A program made the position numbers and the translations under genes. This document shows positions 32,140 through 38,915 of a stretch of DNA of 55,049 nt, in pieces. Origin of the DNA: an uncultured Lachnospiraceae bacterium (GTDB taxonomy: Bacteria > Bacillota > Clostridia > Lachnospirales > Lachnospiraceae). How positions within the stretch are numbered: the first letter of the stretch is position 1; each line of letters begins with the position of its first letter. The DNA lies in NCBI GenBank assembly GCA_910577105.1, contig CAJTMB010000022.1, positions 1 to 55,049 on the forward strand, written 5' to 3'. A model generated the notes under the pieces. The model saw only the letters and a list, made by a program, of their open reading frames with translations. It had not been told where the DNA came from and searched no databases.

Positions 32140-33435
32140 ATGAAGTACGGATATATGTTTTATCAAAAGCCGTTAAAAACCAATATGAAAACCAGACCCG
32201 TGAATCTGGGAGACCCAATCCAATCATATGCGGTCAAAAACTTATATCGTGAGATGGGAATCAGGGAAGAGGACATAATTCCGGTTCCGCGATATGATAT
32301 GGCGGATTATGACGGAGAAGAATGCGTTTGTGTTGTAAACAGTGCAAGTAACTATGAAGAATTAGCTTATGACTCACGATTTATGCCTCCATCTTCCAAG
32401 GTTCATGCAATTCCTATGTCTCTTCATATACATAGGGAACTGCCGGCAGACGAACTTGCATACTATAAAGCTTGCGGCGGCGTTGGATGCAGGGACTTAT
32501 ACACGGTGGACTATTTAAAAAGTATCGGAGTAGATGCTTATCTTACAGGATGTCTGACGCTTACCTTACCAAGAAGAGACGAAGAAACAGCAAAAGGGGC
32601 TGATAAAGTTTATTTTCTGGATGTTCCGAAAGACGTTATGGAAATGATGCCTGAAGGGTTAAGGGAGGAAGGAATCGTACTTTCAAATATATTAAGATTT
32701 AATAATCCCGGGAACAGTAACAGGATTTCCGTTGAGGATGCTTATGAAGAACATAGAAAAGGCGAGGAAAGAATTGCTCTTCTGAGGGATACGGCACGGT
32801 TGGTTGTCACATCAAAACTTCACGTTGCTTCCCCCTGTCTGGCAATGGGAATACCTGTAGTATTGGCTAAAAAGCATTTCGGGGACCGATTTGGGTTTAT
32901 AGACAGGTTAATTCCGACATATACACAGGAACATTATGCAGATATTGACTGGAACCCTTTGCCCGTTGAATTTGAGGAAGAAAAGGCAAAGATAAAACAA
33001 GTGTTTTTTGACAGGGTCAGGGCGGCTGCCAGCAGGATAGAATTGGAGAAGATGTGGAATGAAAAAAGACCAATCTATGAAATAGATTATAATACTGCGA
33101 CTTTTCATGCAGTAAAAAAGATTCCTTTTCCGGCTGCCTCCTTTAAATATGCTGTGTGGGGAATCGTATTATCTGCCGCATTTTATTTAGACGAGGCTAT
33201 GAAAAAACAGGTGCCGCAAGCTGAACTGATTGCCGGAATTGATATTGCCGCGGAAGGAGAGTATTGCGGGGTCAATATTATGAAACCCGAGGATATTGAA
33301 AAACTGCCACAGGATACAATTATTATGGTTGCGGCTCCTTCAGCACAGGAACAGGCAAAAAAACTTTTATCAGAACTTAACAGGCCTTTTGTCCTTTTAA
33401 AAGGAACGTCGGTTGAATGCTATAATCTGAATTGA
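32140..33435 (+). CDS. Polysaccharide pyruvyl transferase family protein with C-terminal module
   Basis: 431 residues from ATG 32140 with AGGGAGG upstream. Family marks: the early NLGDPIQSYAVKNLYREMG, CRDLYTVDYLKSIGVDAYL, TGCLTLTLP, and VVTSKLHVASPCLAMGIPVV, the donor-side His region. Enzymes of this family move pyruvate from PEP as a ketal onto sugars, although some members act differently. Residues about 330-431 add the small Rossmann-like module (FKYAVWGIVLSAAFYLDEAM, TIIMVAAPSAQEQAKKLLSE). Last gene of the operon, 310 bp upstream of flagellin; no good terminator follows it, so read-through into flagellin is possible. Confidence 0.85.
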   Translation: MKYGYMFYQKPLKTNMKTRPVNLGDPIQSYAVKNLYREMGIREEDIIPVPRYDMADYDGEECVCVVNSASNYEELAYDSRFMPPSSKVHAIPMSLHIHRELPADELAYYKACGGVGCRDLYTVDYLKSIGVDAYLTGCLTLTLPRRDEETAKGADKVYFLDVPKDVMEMMPEGLREEGIVLSNILRFNNPGNSNRISVEDAYEEHRKGEERIALLRDTARLVVTSKLHVASPCLAMGIPVVLAKKHFGDRFGFIDRLIPTYTQEHYADIDWNPLPVEFEEEKAKIKQVFFDRVRAAASRIELEKMWNEKRPIYEIDYNTATFHAVKKIPFPAASFKYAVWGIVLSAAFYLDEAMKKQVPQAELIAGIDIAAEGEYCGVNIMKPEDIEKLPQDTIIMVAAPSAQEQAKKLLSELNRPFVLLKGTSVECYNLN

Positions 33436-33530
33436 AAAGAGGAGTGCAGTTAAGAAATGATGTTTCCTGCGCAGCTAAACAGTGTTTGCATAATAAAATT
33501 AAAAAAAACAAAAAAATTTTAAATTAGGGC

Positions 33531-33557
33531 TAAAGTAATTCAAAATCTCTCCGATAT
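33531..33557 (+). promoter_or_regulatory. Sigma-D/FliA-type promoter of the flagellin gene
   Basis: TAAAG begins at 33531; CCGATAT lies at 33551-33557. With the -10 taken as TCCGATAT (33550-33557), the spacing to TAAA is exactly 15 nt, as in Bacillus subtilis hag. Transcription should start near 33565, leaving a leader of about 180 nt. Confidence 0.85.
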
Positions 33558-33606
33558 AATTAACAAGTAAAGCAAATAAAACAAAAAGTTTTAAAAGCTT
33601 TCTGAA

Positions 33607-33693
33607 ATAACCCGACTCAATCCGCACAATTGACAGGGTTATCGCAACAGTTTACTGTAAGTATGAATTGTGCGACTCACACGAGCAGTAAAC
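33607..33693 (+). promoter_or_regulatory. Interlocked inverted repeats in the flagellin mRNA leader
   Basis: Three perfect complementary pairs interleave: A, ATAACCC (33607-33613) with GGGTTAT (33636-33642); B, CGCACAATT (33623-33631) with AATTGTGCG (33666-33674); C, GTTTACTG (33650-33657) with CAGTAAAC (33686-33693). Order is A1-B1-A2-C1-B2-C2, so B crosses both A and C. The RNA could form a chain of two pseudoknots, or switch between A plus C and B alone. The element ends 12 nt before the CsrA-type hairpin. The pairings are read directly; function is inferred. Confidence 0.7.
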
Positions 33694-33704
33694 ACGAAAA
33701 TCTG

Positions 33705-33737
33705 GCTGCAGGGAAGCAGCTTAATATTCAAGGAGGA
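33705..33737 (+). promoter_or_regulatory. Putative two-site CsrA target over the flagellin RBS
   Basis: GCTGC (33705-33709) and GCAGC (33716-33720) close a six-base loop AGGGAA that shows GGA, the CsrA recognition motif. A second GGA lies in the ribosome-binding site AGGAGGA (33731-33737), 8 nt before the ATG. A GGA-loop hairpin plus RBS site is the layout used in the Bacillus subtilis hag leader, and fliW-csrA are in this window. Confidence 0.75.
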
Positions 33738-33744
33738 ATAAAAT

Positions 33745-34563
33745 ATGGTAGTACAACACAATCTTACAGCAATGAACTCTAACAGAATGCTTGGTATCAC
33801 AACTGGTAGTCAGGCAAAAGCAACTGAGAAATTAGCTTCCGGTTACAAGATTAACCGTGCAGCTGATGATGCAGCAGGTCTTGCAATTTCCGAAAAGATG
33901 AGACGTCAGATTCGTGGTCTGACACAGGCTTCCGCAAACGCTCAGGACGGTATCTCCTGCGTACAGACAGCAGAAGGTGCTCTGAATGAAGTTCATGACA
34001 TGCTTCAGAGAATGAACGAACTGGCAGTTAAGGCAGCTAACGGTACAAACCAGAGTGAAGACGATTCCTACATCCAGAAGGAAATCAAACAGCTGATTAG
34101 CGAAATCGACCGTGTATCTACAACCTCTACCTTCAATGAGAGAAAGCTTTTGAATGGTTCTTTCAGCGGCGTTACTCTTCAGGTAGGTGCTGAGAACTCT
34201 AGCGATAACACCATCACCATGAACATCAGCGCTATGAGCGCAAGCGGTCTTGGAGTTAGCAAAGTTACATGTAGTACACAGGCTGGCGCTAAAGCTGCAA
34301 TCACCACTGTTAAGAGCGCTATTAAGTCTCTGAATGAGCAGCGTGCAGACCTTGGTGCAGTTCAGAACCGTCTGGAGCACACCATTGCTAACTTGGACAA
34401 CGTAGTTGAGAACACCACAGCAGCTGAATCACAGATTCGTGATACAGACATGGCTTCTCAGATGGTTAAGTACTCCAACAACCAGATTCTTGCTCAGGCA
34501 GGTCAGGCAATGTTGGCTCAGTCTAACCAGGCTAACCAGGGCGTACTGTCCTTGATTCAGTAA
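33745..34563 (+). CDS. Flagellin
   Basis: 272 residues, a short flagellin of D0/D1 domains with almost no D2/D3. N-terminal MVVQHNLTAMNSNRMLG, LASGYKINRAADDAAGLAIS and the D1 helix LQRMNELAVKAANGT, the region where TLR5 contacts flagellins; C-terminal MVKYSNNQILAQAGQAMLAQ SNQANQGVLSLIQ D0 helix. It is exported through the flagellar apparatus and polymerises into the filament. The central 140-200 (Ser/Thr-rich: SSDNTITMNISAMSASG, CSTQAG) is the likely glycan-bearing surface. It has two cysteines, Cys72 and Cys176, uncommon in flagellins. Expression is probably set by sigma-D, the structured leader and CsrA. Its codon use (strongly biased, CTG/GCA/GAC) fits a very highly expressed gene. Confidence 0.98.
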   Translation: MVVQHNLTAMNSNRMLGITTGSQAKATEKLASGYKINRAADDAAGLAISEKMRRQIRGLTQASANAQDGISCVQTAEGALNEVHDMLQRMNELAVKAANGTNQSEDDSYIQKEIKQLISEIDRVSTTSTFNERKLLNGSFSGVTLQVGAENSSDNTITMNISAMSASGLGVSKVTCSTQAGAKAAITTVKSAIKSLNEQRADLGAVQNRLEHTIANLDNVVENTTAAESQIRDTDMASQMVKYSNNQILAQAGQAMLAQSNQANQGVLSLIQ

Positions 34564-34580
34564 TCATTGCAACACTACCA

Positions 34581-34612
34581 TAAGGGCTGACTTAGGTCAG
34601 CCCTTATTTTTT
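34581..34612 (+). terminator. Terminator of the flagellin gene
   Basis: TAAGGGCTGAC (34581-34591) and GTCAGCCCTTA (34596-34606) form a perfect 11-bp stem with a 4-nt loop, followed by T6. The GGAG ribosome-binding site of the next gene starts right after the T tract, so that gene depends on read-through. Confidence 0.93.
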
Positions 34613-34622
34613 GGAGAATATA

Positions 34623-35144
34623 ATGAAAAAAACGGTCATTCTTTGTGAAGAAAAGAACAGGCAGGTTTTAAGGGAAACCATTTCGATATTAAAAGAATTG
34701 TGGGAAAATATGGGGTATGAAGCACTCATACGCTATTTGGAGGAAGATGCTTCACCGGATAAATATATGAACGAACTGGTGAATCTGAAAGAAGAGTTTG
34801 TGGTTACATTTGCCATGGCAGGTTTTGAATGGCGTGGGTTGATGGAACAGGTACGGTTTAATACCCTTGCTGCCATGCAGATTCATATTCTCATAGGAGA
34901 ACTTCCCCAGTATGACTTTTTTTTGAAAAAGGAATTTGGGATTCACAGCTTTTTCTTTACGGACAGTGAAGTGATTGCCGGAAACTGGAAAACAAAATAT
35001 CCGCTGGTTCCGTTCCTGAAAAAATGTCCCCCGCTTTACATATCGGAGCATCTTTCAGATGAGGAAAAACAGCTCAACAGGGAAAATCTAAAGGATATAT
35101 TGAAGACAGTCATGGCATTTATAGAAAAACCGTCGGTGTTATAA
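34623..35144 (+). CDS. Small protein of unknown function next to flagellin, paralogue of 53261-53758
   Basis: 173 residues from ATG 34623 (GGAGA upstream). Not a named family to me. A central block, FAMAGFEWRGLMEQVRFNTL followed by AAMQIHIL and ELPQYDFFLKKEF, matches in order and spacing the block GFEQGTLMGGVAYNLLNCKQ IHIL in the protein at 53261-53758. The alpha/beta pattern resembles the N-terminal half of a CgeB/DUF3880 glycosyltransferase, so it may be a partner or a split domain of those enzymes. It is reached only by read-through of the flagellin terminator and ends 6 nt inside the end of the opposite-strand glycosyltransferase. Confidence 0.7.
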   Translation: MKKTVILCEEKNRQVLRETISILKELWENMGYEALIRYLEEDASPDKYMNELVNLKEEFVVTFAMAGFEWRGLMEQVRFNTLAAMQIHILIGELPQYDFFLKKEFGIHSFFFTDSEVIAGNWKTKYPLVPFLKKCPPLYISEHLSDEEKQLNRENLKDILKTVMAFIEKPSVL

Positions 35145-36305
35145 GCCGGCGGTTTGAAACATTGTGACAATTCTTTCCGGATAGGAAAATTTCTCTTTTA
35201 TTATGGCATAAGAATTTTGTTGAATCCTAATGCGTTCATCCTCGTGGGAAAGATAATAATTTGCTTTCTCCACAGCGTCTTCCACACTTCCGTAGCATAC
35301 AATACTGATACCGGGGCTGAAGTAATCTGTAAGTTCCGGTTGGGCATTGCTGAGCAAAAAACCGCCTGCTCCGATAATATCCAGCATCCTCAGCGGTATG
35401 CCGGAACGGATTCCGCGGGCAGTGGGGCAGAGGTTGATTTTACTAAGCCGAAATACCTTAGGCATCTCAATGGAATAGGTAACAGGTCCTTTGAAGGGAA
35501 CTTCGGAAAGCTGTTCGTTTCGTTCGTCAGAGTATAGATGGACATTGCAGAAACGGTTTAACAACCGAAGAAGAATTATGCGCTCATTGTGGGTAATCTG
35601 GTTGGTAATACAAAGAGACAGAGCGGCTTTGTTAATTCCCTCTTCATCGCCCGAATGATAGACAATACCTTGCTTTGTAAGGGTGTCATTGATGCGGTGT
35701 AGGAGGGTGTCATCAATTACGTCATTTAATAGAGGAAAGCCTACAAGTTTAAACTGTGCATCCGTCAGGGCATTGATATATCCAATGGTATATTCGTCCT
35801 GACAGGATAAGATTTTTTTTAATGGAGACTGATATAAACGGCCCACAAAGGAGACATCACAGGAAAAACGCTTCCGGTCTGCCGCAGTAACGGGAATGGA
35901 GGAAAGTCTTTCCGTGTTTACGGCAAGCGGCAGATGGTAAACATTGTGAACTCCCAGACTATGAAATTCCTCTACCTCCGCCTTATCAAAAAGAAAAAGA
36001 TAACTCGTAGAATGTGTGTAATACTCCAAGTGGTCCTTGGAGATAGGGCTGTCATAGGACCAGGCAAGATACTTAATATGATTTTCATGGCAGATTCTGG
36101 CAAGCAGGGGATGAAAATTGGTACTCATCACACAGCCATAGGTACCGTCTTTTAAGTGTGCCGTAACATATTTTTCAAAGTAAGCATCTTCCACGGGATT
36201 GGGCCGCGGATAAACGAGGTTTTTACAATGATGCCCCATTCTTGTCAGATAAGTTATGAGGTCCGGTTGGATATAAGAACCAAAGTCGTGTAAAAGTATG
36301 TTCAT
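35139..36305 (-). CDS. CgeB/DUF3880-type glycosyltransferase (copy 1)
   Basis: 388 residues. N-terminal DUF3880-like lobe (MNILLHDFGSYIQPDLITYL, YLAWSYDSPISKDHLEYY, YLFLFDKAEVEEF, NVYHLPLAVNTERL) and a C-terminal GT-B donor lobe with SKINLCPTARGIRSGIPLRM LDIIGAGGFLLSNAQPEL. This family is close to spore-glycosyltransferase CgeB and, in flagellar loci of Clostridia, is thought to add sugars to flagellin. The gene converges on 34623-35144 with a 6-nt overlap of coding ends. AAGGAG precedes the start. The closest relative in the window is the copy at 53748-54902. Confidence 0.85.
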   Translation of the reverse strand: MNILLHDFGSYIQPDLITYLTRMGHHCKNLVYPRPNPVEDAYFEKYVTAHLKDGTYGCVMSTNFHPLLARICHENHIKYLAWSYDSPISKDHLEYYTHSTSYLFLFDKAEVEEFHSLGVHNVYHLPLAVNTERLSSIPVTAADRKRFSCDVSFVGRLYQSPLKKILSCQDEYTIGYINALTDAQFKLVGFPLLNDVIDDTLLHRINDTLTKQGIVYHSGDEEGINKAALSLCITNQITHNERIILLRLLNRFCNVHLYSDERNEQLSEVPFKGPVTYSIEMPKVFRLSKINLCPTARGIRSGIPLRMLDIIGAGGFLLSNAQPELTDYFSPGISIVCYGSVEDAVEKANYYLSHEDERIRIQQNSYAIIKEKFSYPERIVTMFQTAGL

Positions 36306-36407
36306 GCAGATGGCTCCTTGCTGACATTATAGTTGAAACATATTTTATTAATTGTAGCACATTTATATCCCCATGGAAAGAAGTTTAGTATCCCACGATT
36401 TTGTATT

Positions 36408-36436
36408 TTGCATAAAAACACAGGTAATGGTATAAT
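36408..36436 (+). promoter_or_regulatory. Sigma-A promoter of the second CgeB-type gene
   Basis: TTGCAT (36408-36413), 17-bp spacer, TATAAT (36431-36436), 70 bp before the ATG at 36506. Good match to the consensus. Confidence 0.8.
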
Positions 36437-36505
36437 GTGCACGTAAGCATTGAGCAGTGCCAAAATACAGCTATTATAAGGTCAACACAATTGGAGGTAC
36501 CCCTC

Positions 36506-37627
36506 ATGATAAAAAATATTCTTTTTTACAACAACGGTCCGGCCCCAAACCCTTCCCTTTCTCCCATATTAGCCTCTATGGGGTTACATTGCGTGGAATT
36601 TGGGGATGCATTTGAAAACAGTCATACCGACGCTTCCTTTGTGATGAAAGTCATGAATTATGTGCAGTCAGAAGACATCCACATGGTGTTTTCCGGGGAC
36701 TATGTTCCCCTGCTTGCAAGCGTCTGTGAGATGAAGAAACTGCCGTATGTTTCATGGATTGGCAACTGCCCGCAGCAGGAGCTGTTATCCAAAACCATAT
36801 TATACCGGTGCAATTATTTTTTCTGTTTTGACAGGGCCTGCGCAAACCGTCTGGCAGGGCTCGGATGTGAAAATGTATATCACTTTCCGCTGGCTGTGGA
36901 TACAGCTGCTTTCAGGGATGTGTTTGATGGGATTGAAGAGGAAGGCCTTGAATATGCATACGATATTTCCCTGGAAGAATACCCGCAGGATGACAGGGGC
37001 ACCCGGTTTGAATCAGAAGAGATACCTGCTTATGTAAAAGGATACATAGATGGAATAGAGGAGGCACAGATTAGGGTATACGGATATAATTTTGTGAGGG
37101 AAATGCTGGAAGAAGAAGTGGCAAGGGAAATTCTGGCAAAGGCAGGAATTTTGCAAGGGGAGATGTACTTTGACTATCCAATACAGCTTGCAGCAGATTT
37201 GATTAATGAAGAAATTAGCATAAAAGAGCACAGGCGTGTAGCTGAAAAGCTGAACCATAACATTCATAACTATACCTGTAAGCAGGAAAATAAAACGCGG
37301 CTGTACCGGAATAGCAAAATCAATCTGTATATTACACCTAAGACGGTAGAGTCGGGAATCGGGCAGGGCGTACTGGATATTCTTGCCGCCGGGGGGTTCT
37401 GCCTTACCAACTACCAGCCGGAAACAGCCGAATTTTTTGAGGATGGAAAAGAAATTGTGATGTATACCGATTTGGCGGATTTGGTGCAGAAGGCGGACTA
37501 TTATTTACAGCATGAAGAAGAAAGGGAAGCCATTGCAAAGGCAGGACATGAAAAAGTAATGGCGCAGTTTTCCCTTCATGAAAGACTGACCGATATGTTA
37601 GGGATTGTGGAAGAGAGCATCGCTTAA
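36506..37627 (+). CDS. CgeB/DUF3880-type glycosyltransferase (copy 2)
   Basis: 373 residues from ATG 36506 (GGAGGT at 36493-36498). The N-terminal lobe is diverged (MIKNILFYNNGPAPNPSLSP ILASMGLHC) but keeps LPYVSWIGNCPQ, YFFCFDRACANRL and NVYHFPLAVDTAAF in place of the YDSP and LFD segments of the others. The C-terminal lobe keeps SKINLYITPKTVESGIGQGV LDILAAGGFCLTNYQPETAE. The YDSP site is changed to GNCPQ, so acceptor or donor specificity may differ. It converges with 37624-38793 and the two share the four bases TTAA as overlapping stop codons. Confidence 0.83.
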   Translation: MIKNILFYNNGPAPNPSLSPILASMGLHCVEFGDAFENSHTDASFVMKVMNYVQSEDIHMVFSGDYVPLLASVCEMKKLPYVSWIGNCPQQELLSKTILYRCNYFFCFDRACANRLAGLGCENVYHFPLAVDTAAFRDVFDGIEEEGLEYAYDISLEEYPQDDRGTRFESEEIPAYVKGYIDGIEEAQIRVYGYNFVREMLEEEVAREILAKAGILQGEMYFDYPIQLAADLINEEISIKEHRRVAEKLNHNIHNYTCKQENKTRLYRNSKINLYITPKTVESGIGQGVLDILAAGGFCLTNYQPETAEFFEDGKEIVMYTDLADLVQKADYYLQHEEEREAIAKAGHEKVMAQFSLHERLTDMLGIVEESIA

Positions 37628-38793
37628 AGCACCGAAAAGATTTCTTCCAGACGTTGCATGTAAGTATGGTTTCGGGTTACTTTTTCATAGCCATTTTGAC
37701 ATATGGCGTTCCGTTCCCCGTCGTTTTCCAGAAAATATTGGACGAGTGCGGGCACCTGTTCCGGCGTTTCATAAAAAACAAAATCTTCACCGGGAATAAA
37801 GAAATCGAGAAAATCAGATTGAAAATTGCTTAACAGGAAACCACCGCTTCCCATGATATCAAAGGCACGCAGGGGTATGCCGCTGTGGATACTGCGCAGG
37901 GAAATATTGAGGTTGATTTTGCTGTTATGAAAAACATAGGGCATGGTATCATAGTAATCCACGGGACCGTGGTTACGAACGCCTTTAATGGATACGGCTG
38001 CATCGTGCGTATATAAATCAACCGTATGTGACCGGCCTGTAAGGGTTAAAATTTTCTCCCTTTCCAGTGCGGTTACCCGGCGGTTGAAAACATACTGTGC
38101 GTAGAGATATTCACTGCTCTCCACGCTGTCGGAGGCGGGGAGCATGGGGTAATCGGATTTCAGTAAATCTTCCATAATATCCGGCGTGAGTGCATCTTCC
38201 AGAAAGTTATAGCCGTATACATGCATCTGTGCCTGAATCAGTCCGTCCAGATAACCCTTGGTATAGGGACTGATTTTGGTGAGACGGCTGTATAGGTTGT
38301 GCTTTGGCTCGGAATACAGCGAGCCAACAAAAGAAACATCGCTGCAAAACTGCCGGATGGTTTCTCCGGATTGCTTTGCAAGCATGCGGCCGAGGCGGGA
38401 AGGATTTACCGCCATGGGCAGATAATAAATATGGGGAAAGCCGGACCTTTGAAAAGTAAGGCAGAGTTCCTTGTCAAACAGAAAAATGCGGTTGCAGCGG
38501 TTGAGCATGGTATAGGAATACAGTGCAACATGGGGGCTGTCGTATACCCATGACAGGTACAGGATACCTTCTGCTTCACATGCTTTTGAGACAATGGGAA
38601 AATAGGCAAAAGAAAATACATAATCAGGGCTGTTTGTCCGAAGAAAAGAAATAAATGCCTGCTCCCATTTTTGGTCATAAAAGGATATGGATTTGGAAAA
38701 AGGGTATGGCAGGACCTCATGGCCGAGCTCTTTCATGGCAGCTGTTAAATCATTGTTTCCGAAGCTGTTCCAGTTGATAAAAAGTATTTTCAT
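37624..38793 (-). CDS. CgeB/DUF3880-type glycosyltransferase (copy 3)
   Basis: 389 residues from ATG 38793, with GGGAGA upstream; a longer frame upstream encodes a hydrophobic stretch but has no RBS. Marks: MKILFINWNSFGNNDLTAAM, LYLSWVYDSPHVALYSYTML, RIFLFDKELCLTF, HIYYLPMAVNPSRL, and the C-terminal SKINLNISLRSIHSGIPLRA FDIMGSGGFLLSN. Probable flagellin or surface-glycan transferase of the same family as copies 1, 2 and 4, but only distantly related to them. Own promoter at 38848-38876. Confidence 0.85.
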   Translation of the reverse strand: MKILFINWNSFGNNDLTAAMKELGHEVLPYPFSKSISFYDQKWEQAFISFLRTNSPDYVFSFAYFPIVSKACEAEGILYLSWVYDSPHVALYSYTMLNRCNRIFLFDKELCLTFQRSGFPHIYYLPMAVNPSRLGRMLAKQSGETIRQFCSDVSFVGSLYSEPKHNLYSRLTKISPYTKGYLDGLIQAQMHVYGYNFLEDALTPDIMEDLLKSDYPMLPASDSVESSEYLYAQYVFNRRVTALEREKILTLTGRSHTVDLYTHDAAVSIKGVRNHGPVDYYDTMPYVFHNSKINLNISLRSIHSGIPLRAFDIMGSGGFLLSNFQSDFLDFFIPGEDFVFYETPEQVPALVQYFLENDGERNAICQNGYEKVTRNHTYMQRLEEIFSVL

Positions 38794-38847
38794 ATAATCT
38801 CCCTGTCTGTAAACCAATCGCGAATCATAATGAAGTAATACAGACTG

Positions 38848-38876
38848 ATTATATCGTATTATGTTAAGGACTACAA
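38848..38876 (-). promoter_or_regulatory. Sigma-A promoter of CgeB-type copy 3
   Basis: On the minus strand TTGTAG (38871-38876), 17-bp spacer, TATAAT (38848-38853), 55 bp upstream of the ATG at 38793. Confidence 0.7.
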
Positions 38877-38915
38877 CAAAAAGGTAAAAAAGGGAAAGCA
38901 AAAAGGAGAAAATGG

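Noticed and set aside
33436..33530. Terminator at the end of the long glycan operon
   Set aside because: Only a weak palindrome (AAACAGTGTTT) and A-rich DNA are seen; no GC stem with a T tract.
38794..38901. Hydrophobic N-terminal extension of CgeB-type copy 3, as a membrane anchor
   Set aside because: The extension crosses the promoter (38848-38876) and lacks an RBS; GGGAGA before the ATG at 38793 fits the start.
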